Source: Puccinellia tenuiflora (taxonomy: Eukaryota; Streptophyta; Magnoliopsida; Poales; Poaceae). From it: 64,000 nt of DNA. Shown in pieces: positions 31,836-43,479 of this stretch. The stretch covers positions 1,823,929-1,887,928 of the forward strand of contig QRDG01000137.1 in assembly GCA_012064385.1 (NCBI GenBank). The letters are read 5' to 3'. The position numbers were made by a program, and so were the translations under genes. Each line of letters opens with the position of its first letter. Position 1 is the stretch's first letter. The notes below the pieces were generated by a model, which did not search any database, had not been told where the DNA came from, and was given only the letters and a program-made list of their open reading frames with translations.

Positions 31836-34419
31836 CGGGATGATTAGTTAGATATTGGGCATATCCAACCCGTTAGGAGGTGGGAGTATATAATATGAGT
31901 CTATATATATATATTCAAACATGTAAATAATTGTAGTAGTAAATTACATGAAAACATTTCTATTTAGCATATTTTTCGAGAAAAAAAGAGAGAGAGAGAG
32001 GATAATCCCCGTTTTATGCATCTATATTTAGCATATATGAATATTTATAATATAAACTTATTTCCCCGGGATTTTTTAAGAACAGCCTACTGTTTACAAT
32101 GTTAAAGATGGCCTAGCAAGCAAGCAAGCAAGCGATGGAGAAAAACGAGCATGATTGTGGGCTACAGATAGAAAAGGAAAGTATGTGTAGATGGGCTGCG
32201 CCAGTAACCTGCGCAATAGCCGCACTAGTGGCCAGCCCAGTAAAATGCTCTCAGTTTTGCCTCACAGTACGAGCAGAGCAGTCCTCGTCCGTCCTTCGGC
32301 CCAGTCACATGCTAAGGAGTAGGTCTAAGCTAGCCCTATTAAGGACCCCTCAAAAAAAAAAAAAACTAGCCCTATTAAGGAATTATTATTCGTGTTCTTC
32401 AGTTCAGGTCGCCGTTTGTTGCAGTTCCAGACAGCTCCGGGAGCTCGCCCGAGTGCACGCGCGTGCTCAGGGTGCGGAGACGGTAAAAATTCATCCCTGG
32501 AGCTGGAGGCAACACCGTGAGGAAGAGCGGTCGGTGTTTTCCAGCATACCGCTGGACGGCCCATGCACATATGTGAACTCGAACCCGTTTTCATTCCTTC
32601 TGACGAATAGGCAGCCAATCCATGCTCTTATATAAAACAACTAAATAAATAAATAAAAGGAGAAAAACACCGACACCAGGACGTACGCATTTGGCGTGGA
32701 CTCGCCGGCCGTATATCTCTCCTCCCTTGCTTCAGGGACCGGGCGACGGAGACACCACGTCGAACCGAGTAAAGCGACACGCGCGGCGCGGGCTTCCTTC
32801 GATCGATCACCCCCGCAACCGGTCGGGTGGCTTTTAGTTACGCGAAACAGCCGGCACGGTTGCCGTCACGCGCGTCACCTCCATCAGCTCGACCTTTTTC
32901 CCCGGATATTTCTACCCCGGCCAGCGAGATCTCTCGACGCCACCCTGAACGCCTGGGTAAATCTGGTCTCGTGTTTATCTCTCTCTATCTCTCTATCTTC
33001 GAATTTAGTTGGATCTTTACCACGTACTCCGTACTAGATAGGCTCCGTACGGCGCCTAATTGCTTACTACAGCTAGCTCCTTCGTTCTCCAGTTGTCAAC
33101 AATTACCAATCTAGTTAACCGGTGGTCGATTCAGAATTCAGAACGTGAAGCGAAGGCAACCCATGCATGGGTCACTTTCATCCAACGATTCCCTCGCCTA
33201 CCTCGTTTTTCTTTACAAAAAAAAAGGCGGCACGCTTCAGCGACGAACGTGTCTCCGTTAATTAGCGTCTAAGCTGGGGAAACGGATTAATTAGCGTCTA
33301 AGCTGGGGAAACGGATCAGGTAGATCCGGGATGTCCTGCTTTGGTGCTAGTACTTCTTTGCTCCCCTCCAAGTCCAAGCTCTTTAATTTCACACACCAAA
33401 GTGGCAACGAATAAATATTTGAGTGGATTTCACTTTTTACCTTATAGTTGCGTATTTGGGACACTTATTACTCCATTAATTAAACAAAATAAAAAATACA
33501 TCTTATGTAAATTTAAACATGGTATTACCCTATTATAGCGCCATGCATATTTTGATAAATTAGACCGCATCTTAGGTTGATGTGGTGTGTCAAAATATGT
33601 AAAGATCGGAGGGCTTCATCGATGATATTGTCCAATCTTCTCTTCACAAATTATTTAGTTCATCGTCGTTGTTCTGATATTTTTTTTTAGAATAAATCAT
33701 CCCCCTCACACCGTATCCAACGTAAATGCATCAGAAAAAGAGGGTCCAAAGTTTGTAAAATGGGTAATCAAGACGATTTTTCACTGGATGGGTAATTATT
33801 GTCACAAATACGTAACTGGTGGGTAAAAGTGGAATTCACTCTAATTACTTTTCCTCCCTCAAAAACTATTATTTTTGAATGCCCAAGAGTATACCCGTCA
33901 TGCCAAAATGTGGATTTCTTCTTATAAGGTATAGTTGTTTTTTTATACTCAGACATGAATATTTTTCACCAAGTTTTTAGAAAATTTTCTTAGCATTTAC
34001 GACAACAAATCAGTATCATTAGATTTATCGTGAGATATATTTTCATATGTTGGTATTTTTTCTAAAAGATATAAAGTTTATTTGTCCGTTTTCCAAAGAA
34101 AGCAGACACACCATTATAAAAAGAAACCTTAAAGAAGGCAACATATTGGTTAGTTTTGTTAGTTAAGAAGAATAAATATATTAGGTTAATTGTAGAAAAA
34201 TCGGATGAAAACCGATTACAATAGACCCAATGGTCGATCGTCATGGAGCATGATCATCGCCAACAGGAGAAGCACAACCAACCTGACTACCGAAGCAAAC
34301 TCACACAAACTGCTGAGAAGAGAACAAATGTATATGAGTCGTCGATTGGAGGTGATGGGTGATCACGATGAAACAAACATTCTAGAGTGTGATATAATAT
34401 TATTGAAGCGTTTGTTGCT
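31836..34419. other. intergenic, no convincing gene
   Basis: Contains GA and GCAA microsatellites, an exact 29-bp tandem duplication (33258-33315) and a 16-bp direct repeat around 32333-32378. A GC-rich part (32640-33190) is related to sequence near 39.1-39.6 kb. The frames at 32135-32635 and 32696-33114 are overlapping and unsupported. Confidence 0.5.
33258..33315. repeat. 29-bp exact tandem duplication
   Basis: TTAATTAGCGTCTAAGCTGG and the following bases are repeated once with no change. Confidence 0.9.
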
Positions 34420-34422
34420 TTA

Positions 34423-34921
34423 GAGCATCCCTAGTCGGGGCGCCAATAGAGTGTCCGGACGGCTCTATTGGGTTTTTCGGACGAAAACGGCGCCCAGTCG
34501 CACTCCCAATAGCCCAGTTTCGTCTGCACGGCGCAAATAACTTGTCCGGTAGCGCCAACCCACGCCCTACATCGTGGGAGTGCTTTGGGTGCGTCGGACG
34601 AAATTGCAAGCAACCACGGCCACATGTTTCGTCCGCATGCAAAAGATTCCTTCTCTCTCCTTTCTTTTCTCCTCCACGCCATCCTCCACGCGCGTATCAA
34701 TATTCCTCTCTCTCTTAATTATCTCTTGTAAATGCATGCATGCAGCCTACTATTTATATTGAGTTTTTTTTAGAGCACTATTTATATTGAGTTGCCATTG
34801 TATTGGAGGCACGACTGGGAAGAGGCATCGCCAATGCGCTTTAATTAGTCCGGACGACGCCAATAGAGTTGTTCTGGGCGCTCATCCGGACGCTGTATTG
34901 GCGCCCCGACTGGAGATGCTC
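34423..34921. mobile_element. Tourist-like Harbinger MITE (TTA duplication), 499 bp
   Basis: Left end GAGCATCCCTAGTCGGGGCG and right end CGCCCCGACTGGAGATGCTC are near-perfect inverted repeats. TTA flanks both sides (34420-34422 and 34922-34924). The similarity continues inward through GCCAATA...GTCCGGA. Inside, ACTATTTATATTGAGTT is present twice (about 34748 and 34776). It carries no transposase. Confidence 0.85.
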
Positions 34922-34924
34922 TTA

Positions 34925-35461
34925 GTGCTACTTCACGTTCCCCTCCAATTATATTTCACACACTTCTCAATGGCTCTTTTCTTCATTATTATTCTAACTA
35001 GGAAAAGAATAATTGTTCTTTTCTCTGGTAAAAAAAAGAGCACTCAAGAATATCCTTGTCGTGCAAAAATAACATGTTAAATCGAGTTGGTAGAACAAGT
35101 GTTTAACAATTCTATCTACATAACACTATACAAAAGAAGGAAAGTAAGATTACATGTACAAACTCATTAGAGCTGCCAAGACATCATCTACTCATTGTGT
35201 TATCTCATGATATGGTACGGAGTAATTCATCCGTTGTGGATGTTAAGAACATAGACAAACCTAAGCTCCACCTAGGATCCATGAAATACGGAAAATTTGA
35301 CGCACAACTGATGCATATCAAATAAAAATGTACAATATTTCGACAACGTTATAGGAGGTCCATGCATTGTGATGTATGGTGTTTACATCTCCTAGGGCTT
35401 AACAAGAAACATTCATTTTTCAAAAAATATTTGTACAACTTAGAATAATTTTGCTTTGAAG
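34925..35461. other. AT-rich spacer
   Basis: No gene or mobile-element end that I can recognise. Confidence 0.5.
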
Positions 35462-35488
35462 GTCCTTGAAAGGACACGGATGTCGCCT

Positions 35489-35508
35489 GGGGGGGGGGGG
35501 GGGGGGGG
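35489..35508. repeat. G20 homopolymer inside the solo LTR
   Basis: Twenty G. The corresponding site in the LTR at 60657-61995 is a C12 run (61957-61968) on the sense strand, so the tract is an old LTR feature that has changed length. Confidence 0.9.
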
Positions 35509-37550
35509 AATAGGCGATTTAAAATTATTACGGTTAAGGTTTGAATAAATGCGGAATAAAACTAACGTTTAATTTATCAAGCCAAAACCTAAACTAGCTA
35601 GGTTCACCTATGTGCACCAACAACTTATGTTAAGCAATATAATCAACTAGGTGATAGCAAGATATATGACTTTAAGCTCGATGTCTATCACAAAGTAAAT
35701 AGCATAAGGAAGAAGCTCGGGTATAGAAATACCGAGTCACTTGGAGACGATGATTTATCCCGAAGTTCACTTCCCAATGGAAGCTAGTCTTCGTTGGAGC
35801 GGCGCGGTGTTCACCAATGTGAAACACCGAGTAGCCTTGATATGGCACACCGTATCTCTGTTGTGTCTTACCACCAATGTGGCGAGGCACTTGTCACTAT
35901 GTTGCCGTTGAGGTTGACAACTAGAACCTTTACAAGGATGAAGCTCACTCCACAAGTTGGAGGGTCTTCACCAAATGCACCAAGCCACCAAGACTCGATG
36001 CCCAAGGCCGAGGCACACACCACAACTCAATTGGTGGCTCCCGACAATGTCTTCGTAGCTACCAAAGCTCCGAAGCTAACAAGGTTGGGCCACCCTCCAC
36101 AACCTAATTGGAGGCTCCCAACAAATCCCGTGAGCCACCAAGACTCCGAGAGATCAACAACCGTCTAGGGTACCAACGTGCCCTATAGGAACAAGCTCTA
36201 GGGCACCAAGGCACCCAAGAGTAACAAGCTTCTCAACTTCACTTCCTCGTATCACCGTGGAGAACTCAAACCGATGCAACTAATGCAATGGCAAGAACAC
36301 ACTAAGTGGTCAAGTCCTTCTCTCCGAAATCCAAACAAAACAACTAATGCTATGAAGGAATTTAAGAGGAAGAACAAGGAGAAAACACAAAGCAACTCCA
36401 AGACCTAAATCAAAGATGTTCCCCTCACTTAGAGGAGGAATGGATTGGTGGAAATGTAGATCTAGATCTCCTCCCTCAAATCCCCAAAGGGCTAAGTGAT
36501 TGAGTGGCTAGAGAGGGAGATCTATTGATTTGAAGCTCTCAAACAATGGTGGTGTTCTTGTTTAGGTCGTGGTACCCTTTCCAAGGTAGGAGAAGGGCTA
36601 TTTATACCTCCATTCCACCTACTAGCCGTTTTATTCACTTGTGCAGAGAGCCCAGCCTTCCTGGCTTGGAGGTTGGCCCTGAGGCTGGCCTGGAATCTTT
36701 TAACGCGCAGAGAACCCAGCCTTCACCCCAGCTTAGGCTGGCCTGGAAGGCACAGAGGGCTGGCCAGGAGGCAGAAGCTGCCAGCCACGACCCCAGCCTA
36801 GGCCGGCTTGGCCAGCCTGGGGGGCTGGCCTGGTGGGCGAGCCAGCCAGCCTTGACCCCAGCCTAGGCTGGCCCTGAGGCTGGGCAGATAGAGGCTTTTG
36901 CCCGATACTAAAACGAACATATTTGATCATCCGGACTCCGTTTTCGATGTTCTTGGGCTCGTTGGAATCACCACAACGAGCACTACAAGATTATGCATAG
37001 AAACATCATTGTCCAATATGGGAGGGTAAAACCAAATGGGGAAATGTTAGATCACTCTCTAAATGAATAACCGGTAAACCCCCAAAATAAAAAACGCAAT
37101 AAGTCTTTAATACGAAATCCGTTTTTGATGAACTTGAGCTTGTATTGAAGATCAAGACAAGCTCTAAAACCTCATCTAGATAAAAGCCACATAAGAATAG
37201 GCAATGGAGATTTTGGTATGGGTGGGAAGGTGTGAACCTTTCCTCACTAGTGAATCGGCAAAATCTCCACCACCGAAAATGCAATAGACGATGCAACGAA
37301 ATCCATTTTCGGTGAACTTGGTCTTGTCATAACAAGCACGACAAGCACCAAGACCATACCACGATAAGAGCCAAATAAGAACCAATAAAGATGATTGCAA
37401 GAATGCAAGGATGCAAAGGTTTGAGCTCTCTATGACCGATACGCTAAAGCTCACTTGAGAGCCCCTCTTGATAGTACGGTTACCTATCCTAAAACCCGGT
37501 CTCCCAACTACACCGCGAGACCGGTAAAATAGAAACCCTATCAAGATCAT

Positions 37551-37767
37551 ACCTTTGCCTTGCGCATTCCACTTTGAGCTAGATGATGACGATCTTAATC
37601 TCCTCTCAAGTGGATCACCTTTCTTTGCCTTGCGCATTCCACTTGAGCTAGATGATGATGACGATCTTGATCTCCTCTCAAGTGGATCACATTTCCTTGC
37701 CTTGCGCATTCCACTTGAGCTAAATGATGACGATCTTGATATCTTCTCTCAAGTGGATCACCTTTCT
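37551..37767. repeat. 70-bp tandem repeat, three copies
   Basis: TTGCGCATTCCACTT...CTCAAGTGGATCAC recurs at periods of 70 and 71 bp (TGCGC at 37561, 37631 and 37702) with a few differences. It lies in the 5' (U3) end of the minus-strand solo LTR. Confidence 0.9.
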
Positions 37768-38056
37768 TGATTACGCTCCGCTCGGTGAAGCCTCGCATAT
37801 TGCTCCCCCATACACCAATATGGGAGAGACACTCTTTCGCATATTTTCACATGCCCTTATCTTCTATGTTGATCAATTTGCACTTAGCCTTGATCAACAT
37901 ATAATCTTCTTCTTTTAGCCTTGACTCCAACATATGGAGTTCAAGCATTCCTTATGGACCAACACTACAAATATAACTCAAAGCACACATTAGTTTATAG
38001 AGATTGTCATTAATTACCAAAACAACACACGGGGGCAACCATGCACTTTCAGTCCT

Positions 38057-39580
38057 CTTATTCAATTCCACCCGAACGTGAAACCAGTGTCTAATATTGT
38101 AAAAAGGCATTTGTTTTTTCTTAAATATATATAAACAAAAATGTCATTTTTCTATGCACTCATTTCTTTAGTGGAAAAGGTGGCAGGTCCTAAGATAATT
38201 TCTTATTTCTTTAGTTATTTTTTGAAAATGAGGGCTATTGTTCCTTTTTGAGGGAACAAGAACATTATTAGTAAAGCGCATAATAACACCCGGCTAGCCG
38301 AAGTCGTGAAACAGATCACATCGTTCGACAAACGAGCACCCTTGTCATTGTATGATGAAACAACGGTCAACATACGAGTCGAACGGCCATCCACGTCACA
38401 ACGGAAGTAGACATAAAGCAACTAGTAAAGGAAAGAACATCTATACTGAAAACTCGAAATGGAGGACAAGCTCCATAGAGCCCCTGTTTTAAAGTTCAAA
38501 AATCATATTGAAGAGTTCCAAAAAAAAAAAAAGGTTCGAAAACAAGACACAAGTACATATGGATGTCTAACATGTACGTCTAAAGTTGCATCAAATTATG
38601 TTTCCATCCGTGAGCTACAAAAAAATGTGAAGACCAGAGAAAAAAAGGTCTACTTGAGCCGTATTTGTATGATTTCCTGTGTAGCCAAAATAGAAAGTAT
38701 TTTTCAACAAAACTTTAAACGTTCATGCAAATCGTGATTTTTTTATAAGTTTGAGATATGATTCTTGGTATTTTAAATACGTACTACTACAAGGCTCCCC
38801 GGACTATATTGTTGGTCATATATATATATCCTCAGCACGGGCCTACACTCGCCTTCCACTATCCTCGATCGCGTGAACGCAAACACTCAACGACCCACAC
38901 CGCGACGTACGCGAAAATGGAGGCCAAGCAGAGAACCGGTTCATCCCACCATCTCCGGCCGTGTCCTCTTCCTTGGATTCCCTCGGCTCGAGGCCGCTGG
39001 AGCTCCGACTCTCGTGACGGCGGCGGAGGCGTCTCCTGAATGTGGCCGGCAGCCATGTTCGCCAAAAACACAACACCGACACCGGGACATGGCGTGGACT
39101 CACTCACTCGATCGGCCACCTCATCCCGCACGCACGTGATCCACGATTAATCATGAACCCCGGCCGGCCCGGAGAATGGGAAATTAATGGGTTAACGCGT
39201 GACGTGGACGGCGAGCTAGATAGCGCCCACGCCCAAGGACACGGACACGTTGCCTTCAGCGATCGATAGACGACCGATCGATCAAGCCCAAGAAGCGGTG
39301 AAAGGTTTCGTTATGAAACGTGGGATACATGAGGCGTAGATCAGCTCGACGTTTGCTCGATCGCGATGACTATCTTTTTTCTTGGCACGTAGTAAAATCC
39401 GTGATACCAGACCGCACGGTGTTCCTGTCACCAGAGAGGATTATGACACGATGTTCTCGCCGCTCAGCTCCACCTTTCTCCCGGATATTTTTCACCCGGG
39501 TGATCACGACGTGTACACGGTTAATTTCGTCTCGTGCTTATCCATTTGCTCTTTCGAACCAGTCAACAGTTAACCCGTAC
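38057..39580. other. intergenic, no gene seen
   Basis: Short frames only. The part at 39040-39580 resembles 32660-32970 (the CCGGATATTT and CTCGTG stretches). Confidence 0.45.
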
Positions 39581-39843
39581 GTAAAAGGGCATGTGCATTG
39601 GTTCAGTCAGCCAGTGTCTGTATCGCACGTCCATGTCACCTCTAGACTATGTTGTAGACAATATGTACAGTAGGGTGATTGTTTGACCGGCTGCAAATAT
39701 CCAACCGTATGTACGTGGGGAACGGAGCTCCAAGACATGCGACGAAGCCTGATTGGATGCAGGAGGCTGCACGATCCCACGACAGGCGACGGGCTCCATA
39801 CAACAGCAAAACAACCGTCTGCAGGCAGCGATTTTAACTCGAA

Positions 39844-39873
39844 CTAGATTATTTAGGCGCGCGTTGCCGCGCC
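39844..39873 (-). mobile_element. Helitron-like 3' terminus
   Basis: On the minus strand a GGCGCG-GCAACG-CGCGCC hairpin is followed after 8 nt by CTAG and then T. This fits the CTRR 3' end with host T of Helitrons. The 5' TC end was not found, so the length of the element is unknown. Confidence 0.45.
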
Positions 39874-40872
39874 CGTCCATTAGGACAAAAATTGTTAGGA
39901 AGTGGTGAAAATATATTTGAAATTAAGCTTAGCTTTATACTGCTTTATACTCGGCAATCTAGCATGCGCAAGACGTGTATATTACTGGGAAGGAACAAAG
40001 GTAAATAATCACAATGAATAAACAAAATCTAACCAGCCCATGAGCCATGTCCGAACTTCTGTGAGAGTGAGAGCAGGATGCAAAATAAGTAAAAGTCTTG
40101 AAATATTCTACTCGCAATGGGGCAATAGTTTCTGGAACACATAGGACCAACGTGCCTCAAATGGCCAACAAAAGGCCAATTGTCACCTGGCAGGTTGAAA
40201 ACGGCCATACACAGACGAATTGTAAATTCAAAACTGAATCATTGTACTCCTTTTAGATTCGTATCCCGTTTCCTGATTAGTGAACCAAATATGATGAGCA
40301 AAAAAAGAAAAATATATCATAATGTAGTTATTCACCTTTTTTCAAAATTTGTCGCTTGTGCTATAGTAAGTGTCCGTTGCTGCTGCTGCATTTGCATCAT
40401 TCGTGGACTGGTTGGTGGGAAGTGATATTTTCTACCATCAAAATTTCAATGCGTAGTAAAATTTTATTGCAGTCAACAATTGAACTATATTTCGGAAAAA
40501 TAATGAAATACAAAGTAGAGATCTGCATTGCTATCAGCCTTATTGGTGCTACCGACCTACCGTTATCCTGGATGCAAGTATTGACCTGAATTGGAACATT
40601 TGATATCTCAACAATTAGTTAAATCTAACTAATTGCATTTACATATGAAATAGTGCCAGATTGTGTCGGAGATGCCCTGATAGTTATGAAGAGGACAATT
40701 GTACATTAGATAAATAGACATCAAATTTGTATCGTCAAATTTTTATATGCTGATTAACCAAATACATGCCTTGCTGGCTTGTGCAGATGCCTAGCAAATA
40801 CACACCTTGCTAGCTTGTGCAGGTGCCTTGCTTGATCCATAATTAAGCTCGTTTAACTTGAACACATTAGGC

Positions 40873-41100
40873 TTCATATGCACCTTTGTTTACCTTTTGG
40901 ATTGGAAAGACAGTTGCCAATAGTGAAGTCCCTTTTCATTAACATTGAAATCCAGAGTGAGTTTCCGAGAGATAAATCAAAACATTTGTCTTCATATGCA
41001 CTTTTGTTTACACTGTTAGCCTGGAAAGATAGCTGCCCATAGTGAAATCCCTTTTCATTAACATTGAAGTCCAGGGTGAGTTTCAGAGAGATAAGGGTTG
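40873..41100. repeat. 118-bp tandem duplication, diverged
   Basis: TTCATATGCAC...GAGAGATAA occurs at 40873 and again at 40991, with about 10-15% differences. Confidence 0.85.
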
Positions 41101-41280
41101 ATATTTGTGTAGGAAAATCAAACCGATGATTGGATGAGCTACACATAAGAACTTCAAGCCTCTTTCCAATGATTTGTTTGTCAATAGAAGCAATTTAGAC
41201 GAACTCAGCTTCGCCTGACTCGTCGGCAGCAATAACATGCACTTTGTACCGGAAAATCATAATTGGACAATACATTAGTT

Positions 41281-41802
41281 TCAGGAGCAGTAGGAAGTTA
41301 CTATGTGAATATTCATAATGTTCCCACTGAATAGTGTATCAAAGAAGCATTGCGGACAAATGCAAGAAGATAATATGTTGTTTAACACATTAGATGATAT
41401 AGGTGACTCGATATCAGCTAATTGGACGCTCCTCTTATTAGATACCACTATTCCAACCATCTGCACATACAAACATACAAGTGAAAATAGTACAACAGAA
41501 AAAGATAGTAAGCAAAGTAATAACTGTGCAAATACGTCAGTAAATTAACTTGCCTTTTTCCAACCAGAGCAGGCAGAAGTTTAAAATTATCGAGAGAATA
41601 TGCATAGCGAGGGTAACGAACAGGTATATTATGCAGCACTACAACCTTATACCATGGAGCCGATCGCTTCAACGGCCTTGCACATGTTTTGTATAAGGCA
41701 AAGATGCTGCTTCATGTGCTCCGCCCTCAACTTTTCTGCATGACCTGCAAGTATTTCACCATACATTGGAAAGAGGCTTCTATTGACCTGGCCACCCGCC
41801 AT
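41281..41802 (-). CDS. hypothetical two-exon small gene or captured fragment
   Basis: Exon 1 (41802-41653) starts MAGGQVNRSLFPMYGEIL and ends exactly before a GTATAAG donor. Exon 2 (41460-41281) starts after TATGTGCAG and ends in TGA. Joined, they give about 109 residues with the frame kept. I recognise no domain. The second exon has a C-x-C-x2-C cluster (SCICPQCFF). It lies near a Helitron-like end on the same strand, so it may be a captured exon pair rather than a working gene. Confidence 0.3.
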
Positions 41803-43479
41803 TACATATAGTCAGATGAGGAATTCAAAATCAAATAAATCCGACCAGACTACAAAATTGAGCAGAACGAATTGAGCAGAACCATGATGAACACAACCTG
41901 TAAGAAACTGGAGTTCAAACATTAGGAATTTACAACCAGTGTTACCGATTGGGTGGAAAATGGTAGTATACGCAAGACAGGAAATCAACCAGCGAACCGG
42001 AGTGAGAATGGGTAGGGAGAGAATTTGTGGGAACAAACGAATATATAGGTGACCATCATCACTCACCGACAATGAGTTGCACACGATTACATCCATTAAT
42101 GGGTTGCAGGAACTGAAAGTTAACTTTGTCTTCAAGGCAGACGCATGAGCTTCAATGACGATGGTTCGCATCTAGCTGCCGCATCAACTGCCGAAGGGCG
42201 CATCACACATCCAGATCTCAACAGAAATTAAAACGACCTTTAATGGTGGAGGGCATGAAGAACAATGCGAAGAATCAGTTCATCGCTATCAATTAGGAAA
42301 ATTAAGCTTGCTGCGACACACCTGAGGCCCGAATCGGAGATGGATGGTCCGCACCTGCGTGATTTGGATCGGAGCGACGTAATTAAACTTGTCTCTAAAG
42401 AAAAGAAAAATAGCTGCTAACCATTGATCTGGTGTGTGATTCGTAAGTAATTGCAGCTAACATTATTCAGTACCAAAAAAGAAACATGCATCAAGCAAGT
42501 AGTATAGCATATGTTTCAGATCAAGCCATATGCAAATTGAAGAATCTAACAGAAGAAGTGCATAGAAGTTCACACACCATGATCCGCTGGAGGTTTTCTG
42601 GGAGAGGTCGGATAGACAAACATGAGGATATATAATGGGCTCGAGCTACAGGTGGAGCAGCGTCGCGGCGGTCCTGGACGCCTGTACGACATCACACTTG
42701 GGGTCAACGGTTGTGCCGTCGCCTCTGGGATCAAGAGGAAACGGTGGAGCTCAAGGAAGAGTTACCTCATTGCCGGAGCTGTGGTCGCGGGCACCAAGCT
42801 CGCCGTTGCGCCATGCGCCATTGCCGTCGGACTATTGCAGTCTTGCTCTCTTTCTCTCTTGGCGGCGGCGCATGGGCTGGGGCAGGTCGCGTCCGATTGA
42901 CTTCGATCCGGTCGCGTTATGTCGCCCCTCCGCTCGCCTCCTCCTCGCCGTCCGCTCGACTCTCCTCGCAGCTCGCGGCTGCGTTGACCAGCGCGCAAGC
43001 GGTGCGCCAAGCAGCCAAGTTGCTGGGCTTTGCCCGTATTGGGCCCAAATGCACCAGAAAACGCGAAATTGATGGCCAGAGTAGCGTCCCTCAGGGACAT
43101 CCGGCCCAGGAGCAGCCCACGCGGGAGAGGAGGAGCATCCGACGGTCAAAAAGGTTCAGAAGGAGGACCGGACGGTGACAAAGGGGTGACGAGGGCAGAG
43201 TGCGTGAGAGGCTTCCTAGGTGTTGCGGTTGTAATGTCCCTAATAGATCGTTGGTATTTCTGCAGACGGTCTCTCTAGTTTTTACCTTTCTCTTTCTTCC
43301 ACGTCAGAAAATCTCATATGTGTCAAGTTTTACCGACGGCTGAGTGTACCCCACTGTACATGCCCTAAGTGGTCTTCTTTTTCACTATAGTTAGCCGGTG
43401 ATCGGCTAAGAATCCAGGACGTGAAGGCAACCGTCGCCGCTCCATGCCTCCATTTCATCCAGTGATTTTTGAAATCGTT

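Larger units (their letters stand above)
35467..38051 (-). repeat. solo LTR of a SIRE/Maximus-type copia element (TSD GTCCT)
   Basis: 2585 bp with matching termini TGAAAG...CTTTCA and an exact 5-bp duplication GTCCT on both sides (35462-35466 and 38052-38056). No second LTR or internal region is present, so this is a solo LTR left by LTR-LTR recombination. Read on the minus strand, it starts like the LTR at 60657 (TTTTGGT..ATTAATGACAA) and shares the A/C-run motif near the 3' end, hence the minus orientation. A TATAAATAGC box lies at 36598-36607 (minus), with GGCTGG/CCAGCC-rich repeats just upstream (36645-36890). The 96-177 codon frames inside are not supported. Confidence 0.88.
39587..43365. 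mobile_element. possible Harbinger-type insertion with GGGCATGT ends
   Basis: The left GGGCATGTGCATTGG (39587) and right CCACTGTACATGCCC (ending 43365) are imperfect inverted repeats of the same type as the MITE at 31607-31832. TAA follows the right end; the left flank is TAAAA. The outside flanks resemble neighbouring parts of one locus at 32.6-33.2 kb, which supports an insertion here. The interior holds a Helitron-like end, a 118-bp tandem duplication and possible exons, but no transposase. It could instead be two separate MITE ends. Confidence 0.35.

Noticed and set aside
32135..33114. Frames of 166, 113 and 95 codons
   Set aside because: Overlapping frames with no conserved motif, broken by microsatellite-like DNA and short duplications.
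36546..37709. Frames of 96-177 codons in the solo LTR
   Set aside because: They fall inside an LTR bounded by a perfect target duplication. The longest is made of a 70-bp tandem repeat.
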